Shown: piece after piece, positions 16,950-26,046 of the stretch | Numbering within the stretch: the first letter of the stretch is position 1 | How the letters are laid out: each line of letters opens with the position of its first letter | DNA from: Vibrio splendidus | GTDB taxonomy: Bacteria; Pseudomonadota; Gammaproteobacteria; Enterobacterales; Vibrionaceae | Length of the DNA: 64,000 nucleotides | Direction of reading: 5' to 3' | Assembly (NCBI RefSeq): GCF_003345295.1 | Contig: NZ_CP031056.1 | Coordinates: 1,798,001 to 1,862,000 of the forward strand | Position numbers and translations under genes: made by a program | Notes under the pieces: model-generated | The model's input: the letters and a program-made list of their open reading frames with translations, nothing else | What the model was told of the DNA's origin: nothing | Database searches by the model: none

Positions 16950-18776
16950 TTAAAACTCAACGCGATAAACTGATGTGCTGCCGCTCACTTCATTGCCGAC
17001 CGCGATAAAGTGGTTACCAGAGCGAGTGAAATACTTGATTGACTCTGGGCCTAGGTCACCCGCTTTCGAGTTGTAAGTCTCGTTGTCGCAATCACCATCT
17101 TCATCAACCTTAGTGCACACAGGCTGAGTAAAGTCGCGGTTATTTAGATAGCTGATGAAACTTGCGTTCTTAGGCTGCGTTACGTCGTAAACCATAATGC
17201 CACCCTGGCGCTCAAGTCCAATAAAGGCATACTGCTTGCCGTTAATCTCAGCGACTTCAATAGCTTCAGGCTCTACCCCTTTATCATCACTGCGATCGTC
17301 ACCGCTTTGGTTGTTATCATTGGTGCTGTTTAAGTTTTCAGGATCTTGATCAAGAACGATTCGAGCAAAGTCATCACCGCTATCAAACACTAACTCGCCA
17401 GACTCATCCCAAATAGAGAAAGAACGGCTACCGAATGCTTGAACCTTTTGGTCAGCAGCAAGTGTTCCTTGTGGCTTAATCACTTTAAGACGAGCAAGTT
17501 GCTTATTGTCTTTGAGTGCCCCAGCCAATGGGTGGTTCGAGTCAACATCTAGCTTCTTACCACGCACTTCATCGATATAAGCAATACAAAAGTCTTTTTC
17601 TGTGGTGTAGTTTTCGGTGCCTTGGTAATCGTCACCATCCCACTCAAAGCCTTTGTCATCACACATTTGTTGTGTCGTCTTGATGCCATATTCACGGCCA
17701 TCACCTTCGTTCGCAGTCACAATGTAGGTGTTCCCATCAACACTGTAGTTCGTGATGCTGTCTGGCATGTAAAGGCCTTCTAACATTGCGTAGCTTTGTA
17801 GATTACCGAGTTTCTTGTCTTTGTTTGACGCATCCAACTGAGCAGTATCCCAAGGCTTTCCACCTAATCCCAGAATCGCATCCACTTCTGCACTCGCCAC
17901 GTCAATTGCTGCCAATGCATTGTTCTCTTGCAGGGCTACGTAAAGCTTTCCGTTATCAGCAAACGTTAGGTATTCCGGTTCAAGGTCTTGAGCAACGGTT
18001 GCATTAGGCGCCGAGATTCGAACCTTGTCTGTCAGTTCGGCATAGCGTGGCTGACCTTGGTTGAATGCCTTAAAATCAATTTGAGTCACTTTCGCTTGCA
18101 ACGGACCGTTGGTTAAATCCACCAGTGTCACTGAGCCTTCAGGATCAATGCTGTAATCCGCATTCGGCTCTCCTTCATTTGCTGATGCGATGTAACGGCC
18201 ATCCTTAGAAAAGCTCACCATGTCTGGCAATGCACCAGCAGTGTATGTGGTGATAAGCTCTAGCGTGTCTGAGCGATACAGAGCAATGATGCCATTTTGT
18301 TGCTTGTCGGCGTTTTCAATCGCGACAGCAACTAAACCCTGATGAGTCGATACACTGTTCGCAGCACCGATATTAATACCAGAAGCCGCAGCGGCTGATT
18401 GAAGGTCGATAGAGCCCTCAGAGGTTGGTGCGCTGTCAGCGTCCATCGATAGCACATCAACTTTCTGTGCTTGAGCGTTAACCACATAAAGCTTGTCGGT
18501 ACATGAATCGTAGCTGACGATTTCGGCTGCAGAAGTATCAAACGGGGCGTCAGCAATAGCACGACCAACCAGACTAATTCCAGAAACAGTGGCATCTGTC
18601 ATGTTCGGTTGTTGAATGGATTGGCATTGGAGGCTAAAAGTATCAAGTGACGTTTGAGATGATGTTACAGTCGTTGATGGTGTTACCAACGTTGAAGTTG
18701 ACTGAGAACACCCAACCAGAGCAGAACTTACCGCGATAGGCAGTAATAGTGTCAGCTTATTGAATTTACGATTCAT
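16950..18776 (-). CDS. Choice-of-anchor-I-type lipoprotein with a beta-propeller
   Basis: A protein of about 608 residues starting at 18776 behind GGAGG. The N-terminus has a basic start, a hydrophobic core and the lipobox LVGC, so it is probably a lipoprotein. The body repeats short blocks typical of propeller blades (YVVNAQAQKVDVLSMD, EYLTFADNGKLYVALQENN, YIASANEGEPN). It ends with GPESIKYF and NEVSGSTSVYRV, features of the phytase-like/alkaline-phosphatase-associated choice-of-anchor I family. Acidic DGDCDNE and GDDRSDDKG loops suggest calcium binding. Its substrate is unknown; a phosphate-ester role is possible but unproven. Confidence 0.8.
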   Translation of the reverse strand: MNRKFNKLTLLLPIAVSSALVGCSQSTSTLVTPSTTVTSSQTSLDTFSLQCQSIQQPNMTDATVSGISLVGRAIADAPFDTSAAEIVSYDSCTDKLYVVNAQAQKVDVLSMDADSAPTSEGSIDLQSAAAASGINIGAANSVSTHQGLVAVAIENADKQQNGIIALYRSDTLELITTYTAGALPDMVSFSKDGRYIASANEGEPNADYSIDPEGSVTLVDLTNGPLQAKVTQIDFKAFNQGQPRYAELTDKVRISAPNATVAQDLEPEYLTFADNGKLYVALQENNALAAIDVASAEVDAILGLGGKPWDTAQLDASNKDKKLGNLQSYAMLEGLYMPDSITNYSVDGNTYIVTANEGDGREYGIKTTQQMCDDKGFEWDGDDYQGTENYTTEKDFCIAYIDEVRGKKLDVDSNHPLAGALKDNKQLARLKVIKPQGTLAADQKVQAFGSRSFSIWDESGELVFDSGDDFARIVLDQDPENLNSTNDNNQSGDDRSDDKGVEPEAIEVAEINGKQYAFIGLERQGGIMVYDVTQPKNASFISYLNNRDFTQPVCTKVDEDGDCDNETYNSKAGDLGPESIKYFTRSGNHFIAVGNEVSGSTSVYRVEF

Positions 18777-18920
18777 ATATCCTCCATGATTTAAAACGCG
18801 ATCATAGAAGGCTGTCATGACACTTATCTTTCTCTTTTATTAACAATAAATGACAACAATCAGTTTACTTTACCCATAACAACAATAAGTTGGAGTAAGC
18901 ATTTCATTAACAAGCAAGCA

Positions 18921-18960
18921 AAAAAAAAGCGCCCAAGCTGGCTGGTGCTTGAGCGCCTTT
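18921..18960 (-). terminator. Intrinsic terminator after ompW
   Basis: Read on the minus strand, AGGCGCTCAAGC pairs with GCTTGGGCGCT with one bulge, followed by nine T. Confidence 0.9.
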
Positions 18961-18979
18961 AGTAAACTGAATCGGTGGG

Positions 18980-19609
18980 TTAGAAGTTGTAACCACCACC
19001 GATCATGAATACCCATGGGTCGATATCAACGTCTGTAGAGTAATCAGTGCCGCCCAAATTATATTTGGCCGTCGTATCAATATCTATATACCAAACTGAC
19101 GCATTCAAGAACCAATCGTCGTTGATCATGTAATCCATACCGATGTTAGCAGCCAAGCCCCAAGAGTCATCAAGTGATACATCGCTCAGTCCATCGATCT
19201 TCGAACCTTCGTCAAAGAATACGGTGTAATTGATGCCGCCGCCTACATAAGGACGAAAGTCACTCTCTGCGGTGCCAAAGTAATACTGAACCATAAACGT
19301 TGGTGGTAAGTGTTTTGTATCAGCGATTTCACCAAGACCAGTCGCGGAAATATTGTGAGAAAATGGGGTTGCAGCTAAAACTTCAAAGCTGATGTTGTCG
19401 GTAAACATATAGCCAAATGTTAGACCAAGCTGCGTATTCGAATCTAGAGAGAATTTAGTACTTGAACTACCAGCAACAGGGCCGCTGCTTTCGTTTGGAG
19501 ATACCGTTGCTGCACCTGCACGGATGATGAAATCACCTTCTTTATGAGCAAGAACATTGGTTGACATAAGAGCCGCAATAACCGCAATACCACATACTGT
19601 TTTTTTCAT
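18980..19609 (-). CDS. ompW: Outer membrane protein OmpW
   Basis: A 209-residue eight-stranded outer-membrane barrel. A signal peptide ends at VLAHKEGD. The N-terminal FIIRAGAATVSPNESS, the block PPTFMVQYYFG, GLAANIGMDYMIN and the C-terminal GGGYNF with its terminal Phe are family marks. OmpW forms a narrow hydrophobic channel and is linked to stress and osmotic adaptation. AAGGAAAT precedes the ATG. An FNR box in the upstream region points to anaerobic control, as known for ompW in enterobacteria. Confidence 0.95.
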   Translation of the reverse strand: MKKTVCGIAVIAALMSTNVLAHKEGDFIIRAGAATVSPNESSGPVAGSSSTKFSLDSNTQLGLTFGYMFTDNISFEVLAATPFSHNISATGLGEIADTKHLPPTFMVQYYFGTAESDFRPYVGGGINYTVFFDEGSKIDGLSDVSLDDSWGLAANIGMDYMINDDWFLNASVWYIDIDTTAKYNLGGTDYSTDVDIDPWVFMIGGGYNF

Positions 19610-19702
19610 TATAATTTCCTTTTGAGGGCTTAATTCTTTATTGGTGAATGAGTAATCATTTCTTATTTTGCGTGCAAGGTAGCATATAATAACCCTACTT
19701 TA

Positions 19703-19716
19703 TTGATGGAAATCAA
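19703..19716. promoter_or_regulatory. FNR box upstream of ompW
   Basis: TTGAT-GGAA-ATCAA matches the FNR consensus TTGAT-N4-ATCAA exactly. On the ompW strand a TAnnnT hexamer at 19676-19681 would place the box near -41.5, the usual activating position. The 400-base gap around it contains no other feature except the glgC promoter region. Confidence 0.7.
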
Positions 19717-20009
19717 TTTGTGAAAAGTTGTGATTATTTATGTAAATTTATATCGACCCGGTCACTTTATTCCTTCATTTTATTGACAGTTTTGTAATGC
19801 AACTTTTCCGTGCGTCATCTTGTTAATTTGCCCCCTCACTTTGCCCGGATCTCTTCGGATCAAAATAGAGCAAGCCAATATCTCGTACGCATCAATTTGG
19901 TGCAGTTCTACAATAATCAACCTCACCTCGTTTAATATTCAATGAGTTACATTTGGCTTAGTGCTTGCAAGTCTATGTTCATAATCATAAATACATTGAG
20001 GTTCTGACC

Positions 20010-21230
20010 ATGCAAGACACTCTAACAATCGTTCTGGCCGGCGGTGTTGGCTCTCGGCTTTCTCCCCTCACCGATAACCGTGCAAAACCTGCGGTGCCCT
20101 TTGGTGGCAAATATCGAATCATCGATTTCACACTCGCGAACTGCCTGCATTCTGGGCTTCGCCAAATTTTGGTACTGACTCAGTACAAGTCTCACTCTTT
20201 ACAAAAACATTTACGTGATGGTTGGTCGGTGCTTAACCCCGAGCTCGGCGAATACATCACCAATGTTCCCCCACAAATGCGAACCGGTGATAGCTGGTAT
20301 AGCGGTACAGCCGATGCGATTTATCAGAACCTGTATCTGCTTTCTCGTAGTGAAGCTAAGCATGTGGTGGTGTTATCAGGCGACCATATCTATCGCATGG
20401 ATTACGCGCCAATGCTCAAGCAGCACAAAAAAAACGAGGCCGATTTAACCGTGGCGTGCATGGAGGTTTCGATTGACGAAGCCAAAGAGTTTGGTGTGAT
20501 GGAGATAGATAAATCTCTCGAGATCAATAATTTTACCGAGAAGCCACGCTACCCTGCATGTGTACCTGGTAGGCCAACTCGAAGCATGGCTTCAATGGGT
20601 ATTTACGTCTTTGATAAAGAGGTGTTAACACAAGCGCTACTGGCGGATGCCGAAGACCCAAATTCAAGCCACGATTTTGGTAAAGACATCATTCCTAAAT
20701 TAGTCGGCAGCAACAGTGTTTACGCATACAAGTTTGGTGATGAAGAAGGCCGAGTGACCCAAGATGCGTACTGGAGAGACGTTGGTACTATCGACTCATA
20801 TTACCAATCGAATATGGACTTGTTGAAACCAGCCTCGCCTATTGATTTATACCAACCGGATTGGGCGATTCGCACCTATGATCCGCAACTGCCGCCAGCA
20901 CGAACCATCGCTTCGGTAGAAGGTAACCAAGGGATATTCATCAACTCGATGATCGCGAATGGGGTGGTAATTGAAGGCGGTTCAGCGCAAAACTCTATCT
21001 TCTTCCCTAAGGTCAAAGTGAGCAACGCCGCGATTGTGATTGATAGTATTCTGTTTGAGGACGTTGAGATTGGGCGAAACTGCCATATTCAGAACTGCAT
21101 CATCGATAAGAACGTTAAGGTGCCTGATGGAACCCAAATCGGCATTGATAGTAGAGCGGATTCAGAACGATTTCATATATCAAAGAAAGGCGTGATTGTG
21201 GTGCCCTCTTCTTACCAATTTGAAGAGTAA
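20010..21230 (+). CDS. glgC: Glucose-1-phosphate adenylyltransferase
   Basis: A 406-residue enzyme making ADP-glucose for glycogen synthesis from glucose 1-phosphate and ATP. AGGVGSRLSPLT at residues 9-20 is the nucleotidyltransferase loop, followed by RAKPAVPFGGKYRIIDF, the SGDHIYRMDY catalytic region near residue 127, and NFTEKP. The C-terminal third forms the left-handed helix with hexapeptide-like turns (VVIEGGS, VEIGRNC, VKVPDG). The start at 20010 has GAGG eight bases upstream; the frame is open earlier without support. No other glg gene is adjacent, so it is a single-gene unit here. Confidence 0.95.
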   Translation: MQDTLTIVLAGGVGSRLSPLTDNRAKPAVPFGGKYRIIDFTLANCLHSGLRQILVLTQYKSHSLQKHLRDGWSVLNPELGEYITNVPPQMRTGDSWYSGTADAIYQNLYLLSRSEAKHVVVLSGDHIYRMDYAPMLKQHKKNEADLTVACMEVSIDEAKEFGVMEIDKSLEINNFTEKPRYPACVPGRPTRSMASMGIYVFDKEVLTQALLADAEDPNSSHDFGKDIIPKLVGSNSVYAYKFGDEEGRVTQDAYWRDVGTIDSYYQSNMDLLKPASPIDLYQPDWAIRTYDPQLPPARTIASVEGNQGIFINSMIANGVVIEGGSAQNSIFFPKVKVSNAAIVIDSILFEDVEIGRNCHIQNCIIDKNVKVPDGTQIGIDSRADSERFHISKKGVIVVPSSYQFEE

Positions 21231-21266
21231 TCTTGGTCATTGTAATAGCTTTTCTTTAAACGAAAA

Positions 21267-21289
21267 AAGGCAGCGAATTCGCTGCCTTC
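21267..21289. terminator. Bidirectional intrinsic terminator
   Basis: AAAGGCAGCGAATTCGCTGCCTT is a compact perfect palindrome between the convergent glgC and carrier genes. Confidence 0.85.
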
Positions 21290-21352
21290 TTAGTAATTCA
21301 CACGGCCTCAGTTAAACCCTAACTGTCCATGCATTCGATTAAACAGAAACCC

Positions 21353-22783
21353 TTAGAAAGGCCCTAGCTCAATCATTTGAGCAATCACAACTGAAATCAA
21401 AGCACCCACCGACCAGAACAAGAACAGCGGTAAGAAGAAGCGAACCCACTTAGTGTAAGGCACTTTTGCAATAGCCAATACCGCTAACAAGCCACCATTG
21501 GTTGGGTAAATATAGTTAGAAATACCATCACCCAGTTGAGAAGCCAGTGCTGCTACTTGACGAGTCACTTGACCAATATCTGCCAATGGAATGATGATTG
21601 GCATAGTGATCACAGCTTGGCCACTGCCAGACGGAATGAATAAGTTGATCGCAGCCTGCGAGAAGTAGATCCCTGCCGCTGCCACGAGTTTAGAGCTACC
21701 AGAAATGATCTGTGCGAGATAGAAGATAATAGAATCGACGATCTTCGCGTCTTCCATAATGGTTAACACTGATCGAGCGAAGAAGATGATCAGCACTGCC
21801 ACCAATACATCGCTAACACCTTTGGTCCAATACTCACAAATCTTGTTCGGAGATAAACCGGCAACCAAACCCGGAATGATCGCCATTGCCACGAATGCAC
21901 CCGCAATCTCGGTAAAGCCGAACCCCATCGTCAACGTGCCGAAGATCATGTATGCGAATACGCCCAAGAACGCGATGCCCGCAAGCTTTTCACGAGTAGT
22001 CAGTGTTTTCGCTTCAACGCTAGATTCGTAGTGGTACCCCGTACCATGCAACAAACCTTTGGTTGGATCTTGCTTAACTTTGCGCGCGTAGTTAAGTACA
22101 TACCAAGCACCCGTTAGTAACATGAACATGCCAACAATAAAGCGGTACCACATGCCTGAATACATAGGCAGTTCAGCAATAGTGTGTGCGATACCTGTGA
22201 AGAATGGATTAGCTAACGCCGCAGCAAAACCAGCACAACTTGCCAGTAAAACAACACCAAGTGCCGTTATCGCGTCATAGCCAAGTTTGATACAGATAGG
22301 GATCATCAAAGAGATAAAAATAACATCAAGCTCACGCATACCGGTGAAGGTGACGTTGAAGAAGATCGCAGTCATGATCACAGGTGCAATCACGTACAAG
22401 CCTTGCTTCTTTAGCTTAGTCGTCAGCGCAACGACGGATGCGTCTAACAAACCCATGTGTTTGATAATGCCGAAAGCACCACCCACAAATACCACAACAC
22501 CCATCACACCAGAAGCGGATTTGAAGCCTTTAAAAAATGATTCGAAAAAAGAGGCTAATGTTGTTGGGTTACTGGCTAATAGTGTGTAACTGTCTGGGTC
22601 GATAACCGTGCGGCCATTCATGACCACTCGTTCAAACTCACCAGCAGGGATGAAGTAAGTTGCGATTGCAGCAACAATCACCATGATAACCAAAGAGAGA
22701 AACGGGTGGTTTACTTCTTTCTCTATCGGAGCTGTGTTACCAGCTTGAGATGTAGGTACGGACGTAGATACCGTAGTCGTCAT
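21353..22783 (-). CDS. YfcC/DcuC-type membrane carrier
   Basis: A 476-residue inner-membrane protein with about 12 hydrophobic segments. The N-terminal cytoplasmic tail is Ser/Thr-rich, followed by HPFLSLVIMVIVAAIATYFIPAG. Family blocks include FNVTFTGMRELDVIF, NPFFTGIAHTIAELPMYSG and FIPSGSGQAVITMP, typical of YfcC-type members of the C4-dicarboxylate/basic amino acid exchanger group. Substrates in this group include dicarboxylates, arginine/ornithine or peptides; none can be chosen here. TAAGGAG precedes the ATG. It is transcribed alone, with a 410-base upstream region. Confidence 0.85.
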   Translation of the reverse strand: MTTTVSTSVPTSQAGNTAPIEKEVNHPFLSLVIMVIVAAIATYFIPAGEFERVVMNGRTVIDPDSYTLLASNPTTLASFFESFFKGFKSASGVMGVVVFVGGAFGIIKHMGLLDASVVALTTKLKKQGLYVIAPVIMTAIFFNVTFTGMRELDVIFISLMIPICIKLGYDAITALGVVLLASCAGFAAALANPFFTGIAHTIAELPMYSGMWYRFIVGMFMLLTGAWYVLNYARKVKQDPTKGLLHGTGYHYESSVEAKTLTTREKLAGIAFLGVFAYMIFGTLTMGFGFTEIAGAFVAMAIIPGLVAGLSPNKICEYWTKGVSDVLVAVLIIFFARSVLTIMEDAKIVDSIIFYLAQIISGSSKLVAAAGIYFSQAAINLFIPSGSGQAVITMPIIIPLADIGQVTRQVAALASQLGDGISNYIYPTNGGLLAVLAIAKVPYTKWVRFFLPLFLFWSVGALISVVIAQMIELGPF

Positions 22784-23146
22784 ATAGACTCCTTACTTGT
22801 CAGCAACTAAGGAGTACTTAGCTGCCGAGAGGGATTTTTGGAAAAACGAAACCCTTCACGCAGAACTAAGCTCGCGCTAATTTAGGCTGTTTCAAAAAGG
22901 CCTTTGATAGATGGTGCTCTCAAATGTACATAGTGAAGTAGTGAGTACTACTCTCTTTGCGTCCGAGCAAAATGCAGATGTTCAGCCAAGTCAGGCCAAA
23001 CTGAATGAGGTCATTACGGGCAGATAAACAAAGAAATCCGCTGAGTAATATGTTTTTTATCAATTACAAAGACAAGCCGCGCATGCTAACACAACGAGCG
23101 GTAAATTGTCAGAAAAGTGTGAGTTTCGTCATGTTTTGGTGGACTT
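22784..23146. other. Intergenic region
   Basis: No gene seen. It contains the short dyad AGTAGT-GAGT-ACTACT at 22937-22952, a possible operator or leader hairpin for the carrier gene. Confidence 0.4.
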
Positions 23147-23179
23147 AAAAAAGCGCCTAGCAAAAACTGGGCGCTTTTC
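23147..23179 (-). terminator. Intrinsic terminator
   Basis: AAAAGCGCC and GGCGCTTTT form the stem, with an extra CAG/CTG pairing region in the middle. It follows the periplasmic protein gene on the minus strand. Confidence 0.8.
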
Positions 23180-23194
23180 TTACATTGAACTGAA

Positions 23195-23779
23195 TTACTT
23201 AGGCGCTAGCTCATAGTTTTCTTGCATCTCATGAGGGGCAATCCCGTACTCATAGTCCGCTAAGTAACCATCCTTGTAGACCTTCATTCCCTTCTCATCC
23301 CAGCTCACTTTGATCATCGCCGTGTTGCCATCTTCACTGCCTAACAGCTCAAGCATTTCAGCATCGATCTTAATCGCTTTAATGGTTTTAATACGCTTAA
23401 AGGGCTTAAATTCAGTGGTCGAGGTTGGCAAAGATCCGTAGCTGCTGATCCATGTCTCTTTAGGAACTAGCCATTGGTTGAAAACATCATCCACAATCGC
23501 TTTAGGCATGCTCGCGATAACAACAGAATCTGTCATTACGTTGTTCGTCTCTAAGCTGTAACCGCCCTCACCGTCTGAAACATAGGTAGGGAAATCAATG
23601 CCAATTTCAGACTCTGCAGGCAAACGACCTAGAGTGACCGACTTCTTAACGTACAGTTCTGCAGTTTCAAACTGCTGCATGATCTCTGGAATTTTCTGAA
23701 ACTCAACAGGGGCAGCAAATGCATTAAAAGCGAAAGAAAGGGAAGCTGCGATTACAGCGAATTTAACAGGCATTTTCAT
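23195..23779 (-). CDS. Secreted protein of unknown function
   Basis: A protein of about 194 residues starting at 23779 (MKMPVKFAVIAASLSFAF), with a clear signal peptide cleaved after FAA. I do not recognise the family. The mature part has mixed alpha/beta character, with repeated KIP, RIKTIKAIKI and EKGMKVYKDG stretches, and no cysteines, so it is probably periplasmic. No enzyme motif was found. The ribosome binding site is weak, so translation may also begin two codons later. Confidence 0.7.
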   Translation of the reverse strand: MKMPVKFAVIAASLSFAFNAFAAPVEFQKIPEIMQQFETAELYVKKSVTLGRLPAESEIGIDFPTYVSDGEGGYSLETNNVMTDSVVIASMPKAIVDDVFNQWLVPKETWISSYGSLPTSTTEFKPFKRIKTIKAIKIDAEMLELLGSEDGNTAMIKVSWDEKGMKVYKDGYLADYEYGIAPHEMQENYELAPK

Positions 23780-24199
23780 GTTAACGGGTCCAAATAGAAG
23801 ATGGCAGTTAGAGTATCCCGTACTAAAATTCATCTCAATATCTCATTGTTCTTTATATCAGTAATTGTGATATCGGCAGAGCAGATATGTTTTGTTCACT
23901 AAAATGGATGTGGATTTATAAAAGCAGACTAGAATAAGTATTTGGAGTGATGCGTGATTAGGGCGATAAAAACTAAGTTGAAAGAGTGAATTGGAGTAAT
24001 ACTTCAAAGGTGAGGGATTTTTAAACACGTTTGAAATTCACGAAACATAATATGCGACCAGTTCATCGGACTTTCAAGGGAGTAATGGGAGATTATTTGA
24101 TAACACTGAAGTGAATCACACATGTGCTATTTCGCAGTTGGTTAAACTCACCGATGTTTGCTACGTTTAAATGACACAGTCATTGGAAAGGTATGATTT
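23780..24199. other. Intergenic region between secreted protein and hpf
   Basis: About 420 bases without a gene. It separates two divergent genes and must hold both promoters. GTGAATCACAC near 24111 resembles half of a CRP site, but its spacing is wrong. Confidence 0.4.
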
Positions 24200-24556
24200 A
24201 TGAAAATAAATGTTCAAACACATCACGTATCAATTAACGACGAGTCACGCAAAGACATCGAAAGTAAATTCGAGAAGATATCGAACCATTTCCCATCACT
24301 GATCAGTTGCGACATCATCATTACTAAAGAACACGGTCAACATCAGGTAGAAGTATTCACCAACTACGAAGGTGTACGAGTAACAGCAAAATCTACAGAC
24401 GATGTTATGTACCCAGCTATCGCTGCAGCACTCAAGAAACTTGAAGCAGGCCTAAGTAACCGTAAGGGACAATTGAAAGCAGACCTACACGAGAAACCAA
24501 CGAGCACGAAGCCAGAAATCGCTTCGGACATCATCCAAGAGATGAAACTGGTATAA
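24200..24556 (+). CDS. hpf: Ribosome hibernation factor, HPF/YfiA family
   Basis: A 118-residue protein of the short HPF/RaiA family, which binds the 30S decoding region and inactivates ribosomes in stationary phase. MKINVQTHHVSINDESRKDI is the usual first strand and helix. VEVFTNYEGVRVTAKSTDDVMYPAI is the conserved second half with basic residues facing rRNA. The C-terminal extension of about 20 residues after GQLKADLHEK is closer to YfiA than to the shorter HPF. It lies away from rpoN, so it may be a second paralogue. AAGG precedes the ATG. Confidence 0.88.
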   Translation: MKINVQTHHVSINDESRKDIESKFEKISNHFPSLISCDIIITKEHGQHQVEVFTNYEGVRVTAKSTDDVMYPAIAAALKKLEAGLSNRKGQLKADLHEKPTSTKPEIASDIIQEMKLV

Positions 24557-24606
24557 CTCGACAAGTAGTTAAAGCGCACTAACGAATAGAAGCGCACAAG
24601 AATTTC

Positions 24607-24633
24607 AAAGCCAGCACATGTTGCTGGCTTTTT
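24607..24633 (+). terminator. Intrinsic terminator after hpf
   Basis: AAAGCCAGCA and TGCTGGCTTT form the stem, followed by TT. Confidence 0.85.
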
Positions 24634-24835
24634 CGATCTTCCCCTCAATCTCTATATCAACCTATCACTTTGATTTTGACTATCGCGACGGCCTAACCCC
24701 TTCACTTCCCATCTTAGAACCAAGCCCAACTCTATATCGTTTTTAGCAAACTTATGTCACCGGCTGCTATAACAATCGCTATTAGTATTTGGTACAGTTA
24801 TAAGCAGAAATTTAGAGAATAAAGGAATCTTTATT

Positions 24836-24991
24836 ATGAAAAAAATCGCGCTAATTCTATTTCTAGCGACTCAACTGATGGCTTGCACAGAAGTGGGCAG
24901 TGAAGCTTGGTGTACAGATATGAAAGAAAAGCCGAAAGGCGACTGGACTGCCAATGAAGCCGGTGATTTTGCTAAACATTGTATTTTCTAA
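24836..24991 (+). CDS. Small DUF3012-type lipoprotein
   Basis: A 51-residue lipoprotein. The first 14 residues are hydrophobic and end in the lipobox LMAC, so the Cys at residue 16 or 17 is the lipidated end. The mature 35-residue part, with EAWCTDMKEKPKGDW and a late Cys, matches my memory of DUF3012, in which two cysteines could form a disulphide. AAAGGA lies nine bases before the ATG. It is a stand-alone gene with its own upstream region. The function is unknown. Confidence 0.78.
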   Translation: MKKIALILFLATQLMACTEVGSEAWCTDMKEKPKGDWTANEAGDFAKHCIF

Positions 24992-25090
24992 ACACGGTTA
25001 AGCGTTAATTAACGACACTGAGTGAAAGACGTTTAACGACGAACTGAGCACTCCACGCAACACAATAAACCCGAATAAGTGAGTTTGAGG

Positions 25091-25870
25091 ATGGAACACC
25101 AACTAGGTAATGACTGGCAACACATCAACTGGGTATTAACCGACGTCGATGACACGCTCACTTGGCAAGGTTCACTCCCTCCAGAAACCCTGATTGCGTT
25201 ACAAAAGCTGAGAGACAATGGATTCAAAGTGGTCGCAGTAACGGGAGCCTGTGCTGGTTGGTGTGACCATATTGCGCAGCTTTGGCCTGTCGATGCCGTG
25301 CTTGGAGAGAACGGCGCCTTCTTACTAGAGAAGCAAGATGGTGCATTACAACTCTCATCTGAAACACCGCTAGAACAAGTGCGTCAGAACCAAGCTAAGC
25401 TAAAACAAGAAGTTGAAGCGATCTTGTTGAGTTATCCCGACCTATCACTAACTTTGGATCAATCTTACCGCTTGTGTGAGGTCGCGATTGATATCGGCCA
25501 AAACCGTAAGCCTGTTGATCCTGAAACTGTTCAAGCGGTACTCGAAAGAATACACGCTTTAGGCGCACACGCGACGGCAAGTTCGATTCATATCAATGCT
25601 TGGTATGGCGAACACTCAAAGAAAAACGCAGTACACCGCTTCCTTGCTGATAAAGGCTTATCGCTTGAGCAAATCCACAATGAGGCTTGCTATGTCGGCG
25701 ATTCAATGAACGATCAACAGATGTTCGAATCACTACCACTCACCGTTGGCGTGGCAAACATTAAGCATTATTGGGATAAGTTAGATCATCATCCAAGTAA
25801 GGTGATGTCGCAGCCGGGTGGCTATGGGTTTGCAGAATTTGTGGATGCGCTGCTGGCAGTTAAAAGCTAG
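25091..25870 (+). CDS. HAD-superfamily phosphatase (Cof/MPGP-like)
   Basis: A protein of about 259 residues. DVDDTLT near residue 18 is HAD motif I (DxDxT). TGACAGW is motif II, KKNAVHRFLADKG gives the motif III Lys, and VGDSMNDQQMFE is motif IV. The cap lies between motifs II and III, as in HAD-IIB enzymes acting on sugar phosphates or mannosyl-3-phosphoglycerate. The substrate cannot be read. An in-frame GTG at 25079 is an alternative start; neither has a strong binding site. Confidence 0.85.
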   Translation: MEHQLGNDWQHINWVLTDVDDTLTWQGSLPPETLIALQKLRDNGFKVVAVTGACAGWCDHIAQLWPVDAVLGENGAFLLEKQDGALQLSSETPLEQVRQNQAKLKQEVEAILLSYPDLSLTLDQSYRLCEVAIDIGQNRKPVDPETVQAVLERIHALGAHATASSIHINAWYGEHSKKNAVHRFLADKGLSLEQIHNEACYVGDSMNDQQMFESLPLTVGVANIKHYWDKLDHHPSKVMSQPGGYGFAEFVDALLAVKS

Positions 25871-25937
25871 ACACTTAAAAACGAGTCACGCCCTTCTACT
25901 TCTAACAAGGTCTCAGGTCACTCAATAGACATAAAAA

Positions 25938-25974
25938 AACGACCGCTAGGTAGACCGAAGTACCTAGGGTCGTT
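25938..25974. terminator. Bidirectional intrinsic terminator
   Basis: AAACGACC and GGTCGTTT form the outer stem, with TAGGTA and TACCTA inside. It separates the HAD gene from the convergent phn operon. Confidence 0.8.
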
Positions 25975-26046
25975 TGAGCTTCAAAATGCTAGATAAGCTC
26001 TTAACTTTGACACATCACACAAAACACGCTGCATTGCACCATATGT

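Noticed and set aside
24109..24121. GTGAATCACAC as a CRP site before hpf
   Set aside because: The half-sites are nearly adjacent instead of six bases apart.
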